Positions 8,489-17,534 are shown, numbered from the stretch's first letter. The stretch is DNA of 33,732 nucleotides from Pelagibacterium lentulum (GCF_003992625.1 NZ_RZMW01000002.1:1-33732), one strand, 5' to 3'. Program-made: numbers and translations. The notes: a model not told the origin generated them from the sequence alone.

Positions 8489-8576
8489 CGGCTCCCCCCA
8501 TTTGAGCCTTTTAGGTCGTCAAGCGCGCCGCGATCCGACAAAAACCGATGTCATCGATCTCATGCTCAGTCAGTTG

Positions 8577-9209
8577 CTAATACATCGTTTGCTTGTAGTC
8601 CTCCTCCAACCCCGCGTCGATCTTTCGCATCTCCTCGTCCCCCGGTGCGCCGGTCGTTTCGTCGAGTATCATTTTGATGAGTGACGGCATCCCCCTGCGA
8701 TCCTGATGTTGGGATGGGTCCCAAATATGCGAGCGCCTAAGAGCCTTTGCGCAATGCAAGAAGACCTCACGGACATGCACCACTATTGCAAGAGAGGGTT
8801 CGTGGTTGTTGACCGTCATGGTTTCGAGAAGGGCCGGATCATTGACGACTTGTGCCGTCCCGTTGACGCGCAGGGTCTCGTCGAACCCGGGAATAATGAA
8901 CAATAGTCCCACAGAGGGATTGGCTATGATGTTGGAAAGGCTGTCCAATCGGTTGTTTCCAGGGCGGTCAGGGATAGCCAACGTCCTATTGTCCAAAATT
9001 CTCACGAAACCAGGCGGGTCGCCGCGCGGGCTCACATCGGCGCGACCGCTCAGATTCTGCGTGCCCAGGCAAAGGAACGGCGAACGCCGGATAAAATCTT
9101 GAGCATGGACCCCAAGACTTTCCTGCAGCTTTTGAATGGCGAGGTCATGCGTGGCCGGGTAAAGCGCCCGCAGCTCTTCCTCGCGTGAGACGACGAACCT
9201 GAAATCCAT
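8577..9209 (-). CDS. FMN-dependent PPOX-type flavoprotein (MSMEG_1061-like)
   Basis: A 210-residue split-barrel protein of the pyridoxamine 5'-phosphate oxidase superfamily. Recognisable blocks are ADVSPRGDPPGFV, TLAIPDRPGNNRLDSL, NPSVGLLFIIPG, ETLRVNGTA and the C-terminal VREVFLHCAKALRRSHIW; these are the phosphate-contacting and dimer regions of the MSMEG_1061 subgroup, which binds FMN or F420-like cofactors and reduces small molecules. True PLP synthesis is unlikely. ATG 9209 is decided by GGAGG five bases upstream; a TTG at 9224 is in frame but poorer. Convergent with the hydrolase gene. Confidence 0.85.
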   Translation of the reverse strand: MDFRFVVSREEELRALYPATHDLAIQKLQESLGVHAQDFIRRSPFLCLGTQNLSGRADVSPRGDPPGFVRILDNRTLAIPDRPGNNRLDSLSNIIANPSVGLLFIIPGFDETLRVNGTAQVVNDPALLETMTVNNHEPSLAIVVHVREVFLHCAKALRRSHIWDPSQHQDRRGMPSLIKMILDETTGAPGDEEMRKIDAGLEEDYKQTMY

Positions 9210-9578
9210 ACTCTCCTCCAACAACAGGCCGCCAATACTGAGGTACGTACATCATCTTCGTCAAGACCCCATAGGCCGCCATACTTTTCAATGAGCTTCT
9301 TGGCCGACAATTTCAGCTTCCCTTCCTACACTTCCGAAGAGCTGCCAGTCCGCTTCCCACCCTCCCTTAAGCCGTTCGGTGTCGTTAAGCACACGGTGAC
9401 CGGAGTTTGGCAGCAATCCACGCCCTTGCGGTCGTTGAGACACCTATTGCGATTGCCTACATGCTGTCGTTCAAACAATCCGTATGGCAGCTCCTCCGAG
9501 GATTTTGAAGAAGCCGCCATTTCATGGTGCCGCAGCAAGGCTGAGACAGGAGCAAATTGCACTGGACGACACTCACGA
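9210..9578. other. Intergenic region with possible decayed coding sequence
   Basis: No supported gene. On the minus strand one frame reads a protein-like stretch (EGKLKLSAKKLIEKYGGLWG, near 9265-9325) that is cut by a TAG at 9326-9328 and continues upstream as an open frame to about 9562. It has no start with an SD and no family I recognise, so it may be the remains of a lost gene. Confidence 0.3.
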
Positions 9579-11852
9579 TTACAGCCTCGTTGCTCTTAAT
9601 TTCTCCGCAGCACTGATTAACTGACCCAATGCAGCCTTTGTTTCGGGCCAGTCGCGGGTTTTGAGACCACAGTCCGGGTTGATCCAGAGGCGGTCGGCAG
9701 GCATGGTTTCCAGCGCCTTTTGTAGCAAGGCCACCATGTCCGCGGATGACGGAACGCGCGGAGAGTGGATGTCCCATACACCGGGGCCGATGGCGTTGGG
9801 ATAGTTGAAGGTCCCGAAGGCTTCGAGAAGCTCCATGTCTGAACGCGATGTTTCGATCGAGATGACATCTGCGTCGAGCGCGGCAATGGCGTCCATGATG
9901 TCATTGAACTCGGCATAGCACATATGGGTATGGATCTGGGTCCGGTCTTCGACGCCGGATGCAGACAGGCGAAAGCAGTCGACGGCCCAGGCGAGGTAAT
10001 CCTCCCATTCGACCTTGCGCAGCGGCAGGCCCTCGCGCAGGGCGGGCTCATCAATCTGGATCATGCCGATACCGGCCCTTTCCAGATCAAGAACCTCGTC
10101 GCGGATGGCGAGTGCAATCTGGCGACAGGTCTCGGCGCGTGGCTGGTCGTCGCGCGCAAAGCTCCATTGGAGAATTGTTACCGGCCCGGTCAGCATGCCT
10201 TTCATCGGCTTTTCGGTGAGAGACTGCGCATAGGCCGACCATTCGACCGTCATCGGATTGGGTCGGGACACGTCGCCATAGATCACCGGCGGTTTGACGC
10301 AACGCGATCCATAGGACTGTACCCAACCGTTTTTGGTGAAGGCGAAACCCTCGAGCTGCTCGCCAAAATACTCGACCATGTCGTTGCGCTCGAACTCACC
10401 GTGCACCAGCACGTCGAGACCGATTTGTTGCTGAATGGCGACGCATTCCTGAGTCCTGACCCTGAGAAATGTCAAATAGGTTTCTTCATTTATGTCCCCG
10501 CGCTTGAAGGCCGCGCGCGCTTGCCGGATATCTTTCGTCTGGGGGTAGGAACCGATTGTCGTGGTGGGAAACGCCGGAAGCCCAAAGTGGTCCTGCTGGA
10601 TTACCGCCCGTTCGGCATACGGATGCTTGCGGGCAAGGGCATGTTGGTCAACCGCCGCGATACGGTTCCGCACCGCCCGGTTGGACGTTTTTGGGCAGGA
10701 TCGACGGCTCGCGAGCGCCTGCTTGCTTGCGGAAAAAGCCTCGCGAGCGGCCCCTTCGCCACGCTGGATGGCGACGGTCAGGGCCTGGACTTCGTCAAGC
10801 TTCTGTTTTGCGAAGGCCAGCCATGATCGGAGTTCGGGATCGAGCGCGACCTCATATTCGAGATCGATCGGGCTATGGAGCAGCGAGCAGGACGGGGCAA
10901 TTTGCAGGCGATCGGGCCCAAGCAGATCCCATGCGCGGCGCACAATGGCAAACTTGTTCTCGAGATCGGCACGCCAGATGTTTCGGCCGTCGATCAATCC
11001 CAGCGAAAGCGATTTCGTGCCCGACACAAGAGCCTCAAGCACCGGCTCAAGCTGGTCCGGTGCGCGGACAAGGTCGACATGCAACCCTTCGACAGGCAGA
11101 TTTGCTGCAAGCTCGAGATTGTCCCCCAGCGCACCAAAGTAGCTGGTCAGCATGATTTTGGGCGCGATGGGCGCGAGCACGTCATATGCCCTTTTCAAGG
11201 CTACCTTCTGGCTCTCCCCAAGATCGCAGGCAAGGACGGGGTCATCGATCTGGACACAATCGGCGCCATTGGCTTTGAGCGTCGACAGAATCTCCGCATA
11301 CACGGGAAGGATTGCCTCAAGCAGTTCGACAGGCTCGAAATCGTCTTTGGCCTTGCCCAGCGAGAGGAACGTCACCGGGCCGATGAGTACCGGCCGTGTC
11401 TTGATGCCAATGGACTGTGCTTCGCGGAATTCATCGATGACCCGCGATGATGAGAGCGCAAAGCTCTGTCCACGGGTGAATTCGGGAACGATGTAGTGGT
11501 AGTTAGTATCGAACCATTTGGTCATTTCCATCGCCGGGGCGGTATCGGTGCCGCGCGCGCAGGCGAAATATACATCGAGTGGGTCGCTTTTGTCTAAATT
11601 GGCAAAGCGCTCGGGTATGGCGCCGAGCGTGAAAGCCATGTCCAGCACGTGGTCATAAAGTGAAAAATCGCCCGATGGGATGATGTCGATCCCCGCCTCC
11701 TTCTGGAGTTTCCAGTGGCGCGCACGCAACTGGCGTGCTGCTGCAAGAAGGTCAGCCTTGGAAGTGTCTCCTTTCCAGTAGGCTTCAAGAGAGTTTTTCA
11801 GCTCGCGGCGCACGCCGATGCGCGGGAAGCCGAGATTGGCAGAAACTGTCAT
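9579..11852 (-). CDS. metE: Cobalamin-independent methionine synthase
   Basis: 5-methyltetrahydropteroyltriglutamate-homocysteine methyltransferase, which makes the last step of methionine synthesis without B12. The 757-residue length and two-barrel organisation match the family. The zinc/homocysteine site is intact: His643 and Cys645 (THMC), Glu667 (SIETS) and Cys728 (NPDCG), each offset by two from the E. coli residues. ATG 11852 ([13 protein letters not shown]) follows GAGG at ten bases; an upstream ATG at 11867 lacks an SD. The leader carries a B12 riboswitch, a terminator, a Met-rich leader ORF and an operator-like palindrome, so expression should fall when B12, and presumably methionine or its derivatives, are plentiful. 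This implies the cell also has B12-dependent MetH. Confidence 0.97.
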   Translation of the reverse strand: MTVSANLGFPRIGVRRELKNSLEAYWKGDTSKADLLAAARQLRARHWKLQKEAGIDIIPSGDFSLYDHVLDMAFTLGAIPERFANLDKSDPLDVYFACARGTDTAPAMEMTKWFDTNYHYIVPEFTRGQSFALSSSRVIDEFREAQSIGIKTRPVLIGPVTFLSLGKAKDDFEPVELLEAILPVYAEILSTLKANGADCVQIDDPVLACDLGESQKVALKRAYDVLAPIAPKIMLTSYFGALGDNLELAANLPVEGLHVDLVRAPDQLEPVLEALVSGTKSLSLGLIDGRNIWRADLENKFAIVRRAWDLLGPDRLQIAPSCSLLHSPIDLEYEVALDPELRSWLAFAKQKLDEVQALTVAIQRGEGAAREAFSASKQALASRRSCPKTSNRAVRNRIAAVDQHALARKHPYAERAVIQQDHFGLPAFPTTTIGSYPQTKDIRQARAAFKRGDINEETYLTFLRVRTQECVAIQQQIGLDVLVHGEFERNDMVEYFGEQLEGFAFTKNGWVQSYGSRCVKPPVIYGDVSRPNPMTVEWSAYAQSLTEKPMKGMLTGPVTILQWSFARDDQPRAETCRQIALAIRDEVLDLERAGIGMIQIDEPALREGLPLRKVEWEDYLAWAVDCFRLSASGVEDRTQIHTHMCYAEFNDIMDAIAALDADVISIETSRSDMELLEAFGTFNYPNAIGPGVWDIHSPRVPSSADMVALLQKALETMPADRLWINPDCGLKTRDWPETKAALGQLISAAEKLRATRL

Positions 11853-11922
11853 TTTGAGTTGCCTCATTCAATTGAGTGCCGCGCGCTGTGGCGGCGCGGC
11901 GAGAAAGAATGCTGATTTGCGG

Positions 11923-11943
11923 AAAAGCCCGGCGACCCGGGCT
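11923..11943 (-). terminator. Intrinsic terminator in the metE leader
   Basis: Minus strand: AGCCCGG, loop GTCG, CCGGGCT, then TTTT. A 7-bp GC-rich stem with T tract, 70 bases before the metE start and downstream of the riboswitch, positioned to act as the attenuator. Confidence 0.7.
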
Positions 11944-11976
11944 ATCTGTTCAGGCGTGCGGATAGCTGAATTGCAT

Positions 11977-12057
11977 TCAGCGTCTCAGACCGCATTCCAT
12001 GGGCATTCGGCCATCGCGATGAGGCGGGAAAAGAAGCATTGCGTCGATCATCGTCAT
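11977..12057 (-). CDS. Candidate methionine-rich leader peptide of metE
   Basis: A 26-codon frame between riboswitch and terminator: it begins MTMIDAMLLF and later has RMPMECGLRR, so 5 of 26 residues are Met. GAGGG lies just before the first ATG (three bases or fewer) and seven bases before the second ATG (12051), which would give a 24-residue peptide. Its stop is 34 bases before the terminator stem, the geometry of a ribosome-mediated attenuator. No homologue known to me; Met richness could be chance. Confidence 0.35.
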   Translation of the reverse strand: MTMIDAMLLFPPHRDGRMPMECGLRR

Positions 12058-12104
12058 ACCCTCGATACCGACCCACCCCGATCGGCAAACAGAGAAACCA
12101 AATA

Positions 12105-12270
12105 TCCACGGTAGGTCTCCTGGCTCGCGGCATTCCAGACGCATCCGCCTTCCCGGAAAATCCAGTGGCATGATGGGCACGTCCCAACCGCTTACAGTTG
12201 CGGGGGCAGCTCCGGACTTGGCATTTTTGCCGTACCGGATTCCCTGTTATCCCCTCGCGGGGACCGTAGA
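12105..12270 (-). ncRNA. Cobalamin (B12) riboswitch upstream of metE
   Basis: On the minus strand the class hallmarks occur in order: AGGGAATCCGGT, CTGCCCCCGCAACTGTAAG, TGCCACTGG, GGGAAGGCGG, and the B12 box AGCCAGGAGACCTACC (12110-12125). ACGGT (12263-12267) can pair with ACCGT (12108-12112) as the closing P1 helix. Adenosylcobalamin binding is expected to reduce expression of metE, whose product is redundant when B12-dependent MetH works. The aptamer ends about 250 bases before the metE start; the intervening leader contains the terminator. Confidence 0.93.
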
Positions 12271-12277
12271 CAATGCT

Positions 12278-12306
12278 AGTCTGTCCGATCAGATTGCACC
12301 TGTCAA
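12278..12306 (-). promoter_or_regulatory. Putative metE leader promoter
   Basis: A perfect TTGACA (-35, 12301-12306) followed after 17 bases by CAGACT (12278-12283), a weak -10. The implied transcript start near 12271 coincides with the 5' edge of the riboswitch. Confidence 0.5.
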
Positions 12307-12310
12307 TAAG

Positions 12311-12332
12311 GATATAAAGAAGTCTTTATATC
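12311..12332. promoter_or_regulatory. Palindromic operator candidate between metE and the methyltransferase
   Basis: GATATAAAGA-AG-TCTTTATATC: 10-base perfect arms with a 2-base centre, four bases upstream of the metE -35. Its form resembles operators of ArsR-family methionine regulators such as SahR (from memory, not checked). Being placed between divergent genes, it could affect both. Confidence 0.5.
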
Positions 12333-12436
12333 TTCATGGGTTGATTGAACAACACCGGTCGGTCGGGTTCCCACCCCTTCCGAGACGTTTCCACCAGGTG
12401 TTATAACAAAAGCGAAGAACGCACCCGAGAGCTGAC

Positions 12437-13234
12437 ATGATCGATATATCTGATTCCGATGTGGCGAAGCGCTGGAATGGAAACGCCGACCAGTGGACCC
12501 GAGACGTTCGCGACGGATTCGACGTTTACCGCGATCAGTTTACGTTTCCTGCCTTCCTCGACGCTCTACCTCCAATCAACGGACTGGACGTCATTGATTT
12601 CGGTTGTGGCGAAGGGACGAACACCCGCGCCTTCGCTCGGCTCGGCGCAAGCGTAACCGGCATCGACCTGTCGACCCGGATGATCGAGCACGCCAGGCAG
12701 ACTAAGGAAGCCGATCCGCTCGGCATTCACTACCAGGTCGGCTCGTATAGCGACCATAGCGGGCTGCCTGATGCATCCTTTGACGCGGTCCTTTCGACCA
12801 TGGCGTTGATGGACGGACCCGATCTGTCCGGCGCTATGCGAGAGGCATTTCGTCTCTTGCGTCCAGGAGGCTTTCTTCTCTTCAGCGTCCTGCATCCCTG
12901 CTTCATCACGCCGGGACTTGGTTGGGAGAAGGATGCGGTAGGGCGAGCAACCGGTCTGCGGGTCGCTCGCTACTTCGATCGATCATCGTTCACAGAGCAC
13001 TGGCGTTTCGGTGATCGCCCCAAGGACGAAGATGTCATTCCGTTTGCTGTTCCCCGGTTCCCGCGCACGATGGGCGATTACCTCAACGCCGTCGTCTCCG
13101 CTGGGTTTGTCCTAACTGCCATCGGGGAGCCGCAACCATCTCTGGCTGCATGCGAAGCCGTTCCACGGTTCGCCCGCTGGCGAGACCTTGGCGCCTTTCT
13201 CTTGCTGGTTACGGCAAAGCGGCCTTCAGCATAG
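12437..13234 (+). CDS. Class I SAM-dependent methyltransferase
   Basis: Cytosolic methyltransferase of 265 residues with a standard Rossmann-fold SAM site: motif I VIDFGCGEGTNT (about 52-63), motif II VTGIDLS (about 73-79), and LRPGGFLLFSVLHPCF as motif IV/post-motif. It resembles UbiE/Methyltransf_11 proteins; the acceptor is unknown. ATG 12437 has a poor SD (GAGAG). It diverges from metE with a shared palindrome between them, which might link a SAM-consuming enzyme to methionine status, but that is conjecture. Confidence 0.85.
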   Translation: MIDISDSDVAKRWNGNADQWTRDVRDGFDVYRDQFTFPAFLDALPPINGLDVIDFGCGEGTNTRAFARLGASVTGIDLSTRMIEHARQTKEADPLGIHYQVGSYSDHSGLPDASFDAVLSTMALMDGPDLSGAMREAFRLLRPGGFLLFSVLHPCFITPGLGWEKDAVGRATGLRVARYFDRSSFTEHWRFGDRPKDEDVIPFAVPRFPRTMGDYLNAVVSAGFVLTAIGEPQPSLAACEAVPRFARWRDLGAFLLLVTAKRPSA

Positions 13235-13307
13235 GGATGGTGCAATCAGATGCACGGCAGCTTCCGACGCAGCTAAAAGCAGTCTTTCGCTTCCAGTCTA
13301 TGCGGAC

Positions 13308-13752
13308 TCAAGCCATTAACAGAAATCGCCGTTGAATGATTTCTGTTTCGCGGGATTGCGAAAACACCCTAACGTCCCCTACCCGGTCGAAACCTAGCCG
13401 GGTCAAAACTGCCGCAGAAGCAACGTTGTCGTCAGCACACCCTGCTCGGATTGCGCTCAGACCAACGTCTTCAAAAACGAGGCGCACTAGTCGTTCAGCG
13501 GCCTCTAACCCGAAGCCGCAGCCCCAGACCCCCCTGCTCGATCCAATAACCAATCTCGCCTTCGCCATCTGCAATGCCGAATACATCACAAACCCCGATC
13601 ATGCGGCCATCCAAGTCAATCGCCAGCCGGTAGGCGATGCCCTCTCGCGACTCATAGGAGTGACTTTTGAACCAGCTAGTCATTTTCTCCGTGTCAGGCG
13701 GCATCATAGCCGAAACGAGGTTGCGGGCTACTGCGGGGTTGGTCCTGATATC
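13308..13752 (-). pseudogene. GNAT family N-acetyltransferase, frameshifted
   Basis: Two overlapping minus-strand frames give one GNAT protein. The first (13495-13707, open upstream) reads EGIAYRLAIDLDGRMIGVCD then GEIGYWIEQGG; the second (13308 to about 13535) reads WGCGFGLEAAERLVRLVFED then RAGCADDNVASAAVLTRLGF, the acetyl-CoA and C-terminal RimJ/RimL-like motifs. Removing one base from the six-base homopolymer at 13529-13534 joins them seamlessly as EQGVWGCGFG. The N-terminal strand is also missing: the frame opens only after a TGA near 13785 and begins LDIRTNPAVARN. So it is either a decayed gene, a slippage-prone gene, or a sequencing indel. Confidence 0.75.
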
Positions 13753-13799
13753 TAGAGCGGAACCCGCGCCGATTCATTCAGCTCGGGTTCCGGTCTAGA
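13751..13799. repeat. Palindromic intergenic unit
   Basis: 16-base arms (13751-13766, TCTAGAGCGGAACCCG; 13784-13799) complementary except at one position, with a 17-base loop. Palindromes beginning TCTAGAGC are a common intergenic repeat type in Rhizobiales. It sits between the GNAT remnant and the sensor kinase gene. Confidence 0.6.
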
Positions 13800-13856
13800 T
13801 AAGCAGACTGCATGGTGGTGATGGCCGGAAACGCTTGCTCAACTGGAAGTCATGAT

Positions 13857-15410
13857 TCAGAATCCTTCTTCATCCGACAAAGGCTCTATCGGAAAGTCCA
13901 TCTGGAATCGTGATCCGTTTTCGCCGACAAGGGTATAGCTCCCGCCGACCTGGGTCGCGAGCCCGTGGATCAGCTTGTGTCCCATGCCGGTGGAATTTAC
14001 TTTGGGGTCTAGCCCGATACCGTTATCGGAAATGATAAGACGTGCATTGGTTGCGTTGATCGGCGCAAGTTCAACCCAAATGGTGCCCTTCTCCCCATCG
14101 GGAAATGCATATTTGATCGCGTTGCACAAGACCTCGTTGACTATCAGCGCTAGCGGCATTGCATGATCGCGATGCACGATGACGGGTTTGACCTTGGTTT
14201 GCACCTGCGCATTGGTATCGAAGCCCGTGACGATGTCGGCGACGAGTTTTTCAATATAGCCGGACAATTCAGTCCGCGTGAACTGATCAGTGCGATACAC
14301 ATGTTCGTGGACAGCCACCATAGCCGCGATGCGGCGCGCCATTTCCTGTTTGACCGGATCGGGTATGGGCTGGAGTTGCACTAACGATGCAACCGCCTGA
14401 AGATTGTTCTTCACCCGATGGTGAATCTCACGGAAGAGCAATGTGTTGTGCTCCAGTGCAGCACCAAGTTTTTGCTGGGCACGCTGATCGCGCGTCGCTG
14501 CCCGCCATAGCATACAGGCAAGCACGAACAAGGCTACTGAGATTGGCAGCAAAAGCCCAAGGACGATAAGGACCGAGCGCCAGAAACTGGCATACATTGT
14601 ATCTACTGCAATCCCAGCAACGGCAATCAGCGGCAGCCCGGGAATCGCTTGATATCCAACAAAGCGTGCAACTCCGTCGGCTGGTGAGGCTTGCGCAAAA
14701 TAGGTGCCCGAGTCTCTGTTTCGTACTAGATGTTCGGTGAAAAGTTCATATTCGCCCATATGCAATGGCTCTGCCTGAGAGGGATAGCGCGAGACCAGCC
14801 AAGCGTCACTGCCTACTATCGCCAATGTAGAACCCGCGCCCAATTTTAGCGTGCGCGCAAACCCTGCAAGCATCGAGTCTGAGATTACGATCACTGCTAT
14901 CCCTGAAAATGCGCCGTCGCTATCAAGGCGCCTGGCGATAGCAAATCCGGTCTGATCGGGATCGTCGGGCAATGCCACAGCTGCGATTAACGTATCCAGC
15001 CCCGCTTCAAGTGCTTGGAAGTATGGAAGCAGGGAGATATTCGAGGGGCCAAACGAACTCGTATCGCTGATACGGAGATTGCCTTTAGCATCATATACAA
15101 CCGTTTGCGGATCGCCTGGTAGATGAGCAATGGTTTCGCGAATTTCGGCCAGCACAGCGTCGTCGGGCGCGAATGGTTCGCGCTCCAGCCTGTCATGTAT
15201 GCGCTCAAGGGCCTGCTGGCTGGCAGTAACAAGCCAACTGGTCTGCAGAGAAACTAACTGGGCATTTGCCATTGCCTGCTGTTCAGCACGTTCTGCTTGT
15301 TCCCGGTAAGACTGAACGGCCAAGAGCGTAAAAATCAGCAGCATGGCAATGGGCAATGCAACAGCCACTGCCGCTGCATAGTTGGCAGTGTTCCAGCGCC
15401 TCTTTTGCAC
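13857..15410 (-). CDS. Membrane sensor histidine kinase, HisKA_2 type
   Basis: Inner-membrane sensor kinase with an extracytoplasmic sensing domain. In numbering from a TTG at 15431, membrane segment 1 is about 19-40, the periplasmic Cache-like domain 45-280, and segment 2 about 285-308. A HisKA_2 dimerisation domain follows with EIHHRVKNNLQ (phosphoacceptor His338) and a C-terminal ATPase domain with NEVLCNAIKYAF (N box) and DNGIGLD (G1). The GTG at 15410 is preferred as start because TAAGG lies eight bases upstream; the TTG has no SD. No receiver or output gene is adjacent; HisKA_2 kinases in this group often feed PhyR and the general stress response (known for relatives, inferred here). 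The signal sensed is unknown. Confidence 0.88.
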   Translation of the reverse strand: MQKRRWNTANYAAAVAVALPIAMLLIFTLLAVQSYREQAERAEQQAMANAQLVSLQTSWLVTASQQALERIHDRLEREPFAPDDAVLAEIRETIAHLPGDPQTVVYDAKGNLRISDTSSFGPSNISLLPYFQALEAGLDTLIAAVALPDDPDQTGFAIARRLDSDGAFSGIAVIVISDSMLAGFARTLKLGAGSTLAIVGSDAWLVSRYPSQAEPLHMGEYELFTEHLVRNRDSGTYFAQASPADGVARFVGYQAIPGLPLIAVAGIAVDTMYASFWRSVLIVLGLLLPISVALFVLACMLWRAATRDQRAQQKLGAALEHNTLLFREIHHRVKNNLQAVASLVQLQPIPDPVKQEMARRIAAMVAVHEHVYRTDQFTRTELSGYIEKLVADIVTGFDTNAQVQTKVKPVIVHRDHAMPLALIVNEVLCNAIKYAFPDGEKGTIWVELAPINATNARLIISDNGIGLDPKVNSTGMGHKLIHGLATQVGGSYTLVGENGSRFQMDFPIEPLSDEEGF

Positions 15411-16167
15411 TTTGATCGCCTTACCCGTCAAACGCGCCGTCCATTCGCCGATGTCCCGGTCGGCCTCAAATTGCTTTTGGCAATATTATTAATGCCTATG
15501 AGTGAATCTCGATTCCGAGAGCGCCGCAAAGCCAGAGCGAAGATATCGGAAAATTCCGTGCGCACATTAACATAGGTTGCAAACCGTTGGCGACGCTAAA
15601 GCCAAAGCGATCGCCTTCGCTACGCGGCATCTGTTTTGCTACGAGGCTTACGCAACCAGACCGTTTTCCGAACATCCTCGCACACTTCCCCCAGCCATGG
15701 CCTATGGCCCAGCGGTTTCCTTGCGGTGGTGCGTTCGCGAAATTTGGACATCCCCTGGGTCTATCGTCAGCGGTTGGTTGTAAGCCTCCGCTTGTCCAGC
15801 TCTTGCCTTCTGACGGCGAGAGTGCCGGCCAAGCCACCCTTCGGGACCTGGAATATGGAATCGTCAAGCTGAATGTGTTGCGCCGGCTCAAGCAGGCTAC
15901 TTGGCTACCGATAGGCAATGGACTCAGACGATGACAAAAGCAATCGCACCCTGTCGTTGGAAATCAATGCGCTGGCCTTTTCATCCGACGAGACAGCCCA
16001 AGCCTCGGGAATTTCAGAAGAAGACTGAATGCGTCACGCAGTTGACCAAATACGCAAACGGAGAAGTCATCCGGCTTTCAGCTCGGCAATAGGGGTTTCG
16101 ATGTCGCCGCAACATGAGAAGGGCGCGCCCAATTCGATGCGCCCTTCTCATTTGTCATCTTGGCAGT
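15411..16167. other. Long intergenic region without a supported gene
   Basis: About 740 bases. A 115-codon plus-strand frame (15587-15934, from TTG) has no SD and no family I can name. After it comes a short frame at 15918-16028 (begins MDSDDDKSNRTLSLEI, 36 codons), followed immediately by an ATG at 16029 opening another frame (MRHAVDQIRKRRSH...). These look like fragments of a degraded gene but could be chance. A strong hairpin lies at 16116-16149. Confidence 0.35.
16116..16149. terminator. Hairpin downstream of the PRC-barrel gene
   Basis: Perfect 11-base arms GAGAAGGGCGC and GCGCCCTTCTC with a 12-base loop, 18 bases past the PRC-barrel stop codon. No long T tract on either strand, so it is probably an RNA 3'-end structure or weak terminator. 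Confidence 0.5.
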
Positions 16168-17112
16168 TTATTGGAACCAATAATCATCGGCCCGCTGAAC
16201 CAAGGCATCATAGGCTTCGTCGTCAATCCAGAAATTGCCTTCGATGGCGGGAGCGGCAGAGAGATGTTCCGGCTCGACATCGAGGACTAAAGAATTAAGT
16301 CCGGGCACTGTAGCAAAAGCCTGCCAAGGCACGGCCACGAGTTCTTCACCGAAACCAAGGAATCCCCCACGGGCCACAATAATGTAGCGCAGTTCCCCCG
16401 TCTGGGGATGAACGATTACATCGTTGACCGAACCAAGGTTCTCGTCGGCACGGGTACGCACATCCGAACCCCGTATTGCGTCAATGGTCAGCCTGCCGCC
16501 CTCTGCGGCATCCGTGACCGGTTCTGCCAATGCGATCTGTTCCTGACGCCAATCTATAATCTGTTGAGGCTGAAGGCCTGCATCAGACAGCTGAGCGCGA
16601 TAGCGCTCATAAGTGGCCGAGACCTGACCAAGCACGTAATCGCACCCCTCTTGGTTGTTTTGCTCGGCGAACACATGGGCCGCGCCATAAAGCTGTTGGA
16701 TTTGTCCCCTAGGAGACTGATAGCCTTGCATACCGACGAACTGATCGAAGCCCCAATGATTAGCAGCGGCGCCTCCTGCAAGAGGCGCTGCATCCGTTTG
16801 AGCCTCCGCGCCTGCGTCAGGTGCTGCCGGATCGGACATAAGTTCAGCTCCGGGACCATAGCCTGCGGTACCCCAGCCTGTAACCCAGAACCCTTCCTGC
16901 TCAAGTTGGGCGGCAAATATCGCAAGACTCTCCCGGCATTCGTCGGCCTGGCCCTCTGATTCCTCGAGAGGATCGAGTTCGCCGTCGGCGGGAAGTTCTT
17001 GCACAGGGGTTGGATCATCGGGATCGATGGTGTCCTGAGACTGCGCCAGCACAGGAGAGACTGTCAATGCGCCAGCCGCTATCAGTGCAACAAGAGATGG
17101 TGTATTGGACAT
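16168..17112 (-). CDS. Secreted PRC-barrel domain protein
   Basis: Exported protein of 314 residues. MSNTPSLVALIAAGALTVSP ending in VLAQ is a signal peptide. Then come an acidic low-complexity part (DPDDPTPVQELPADGELDPL), a middle region with two cysteines (DECRES, EGCDYV), and a C-terminal PRC-barrel (IRGSDVRTRADENLGSVNDV, ELRYIIVARGGFLGFGEELV, VPWQAF). PRC-barrels bind proteins or RNA; periplasmic versions are common in Rhizobiales, often stress induced, with no defined function. ATG 17112 is decided by GGAGG five bases upstream, although the frame is open to 17202. A GGAAC-N17-GTT site lies 108 bases upstream. Confidence 0.85.
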   Translation of the reverse strand: MSNTPSLVALIAAGALTVSPVLAQSQDTIDPDDPTPVQELPADGELDPLEESEGQADECRESLAIFAAQLEQEGFWVTGWGTAGYGPGAELMSDPAAPDAGAEAQTDAAPLAGGAAANHWGFDQFVGMQGYQSPRGQIQQLYGAAHVFAEQNNQEGCDYVLGQVSATYERYRAQLSDAGLQPQQIIDWRQEQIALAEPVTDAAEGGRLTIDAIRGSDVRTRADENLGSVNDVIVHPQTGELRYIIVARGGFLGFGEELVAVPWQAFATVPGLNSLVLDVEPEHLSAAPAIEGNFWIDDEAYDALVQRADDYWFQ

Positions 17113-17219
17113 AATTTCCTCCATGTTCATCTGGCCCGCTCCGATGTCGGCGCGTAGCGCAATTGAAAGTGTTGCTAGATCGTCAAAGGGATGCGTCTGC
17201 ACGTTCCCTGCGTTTGACC

Positions 17220-17244
17220 AACCCGTAACGCGGACCCGTGTTCC
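17220..17244 (-). promoter_or_regulatory. EcfG/RpoE2-like promoter for the PRC-barrel gene
   Basis: Minus strand GGAAC (17240-17244), 17-base spacer, GTT (17220-17222), 108 bases before the start codon. Exact match to the general-stress consensus form. Confidence 0.55.
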
Positions 17245-17534
17245 AGTTCGCCCCCTTATTGGCTTTAGGAAGTCGTTCGAGGTGATATCGGATAACCTCT
17301 GTTAAGGGTTCGAGTGAAAACGCGACCGACGCCTAGTTGCGGCATAGTGATCGGTCCGTGCCACCTCCCCGAGTTTGGGAGTAAGAGCCGACACGCCAAG
17401 GTGACACACCCGTTCGGAGGGCCAGCAAGACCCATGCCAGTCAATGTGGCGAGCGCGATCAAGGCCACGACCTGCCCCTTCCCTCCATCCTCCCTATCCT
17501 ACGATACTTGCTATCCCGGCGCGCAAAACACTGC

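Noticed and set aside
9924-10826. 300-codon plus-strand open frame
   Set aside because: Lies antisense within metE, which is certain from motifs; high GC creates long shadow frames.
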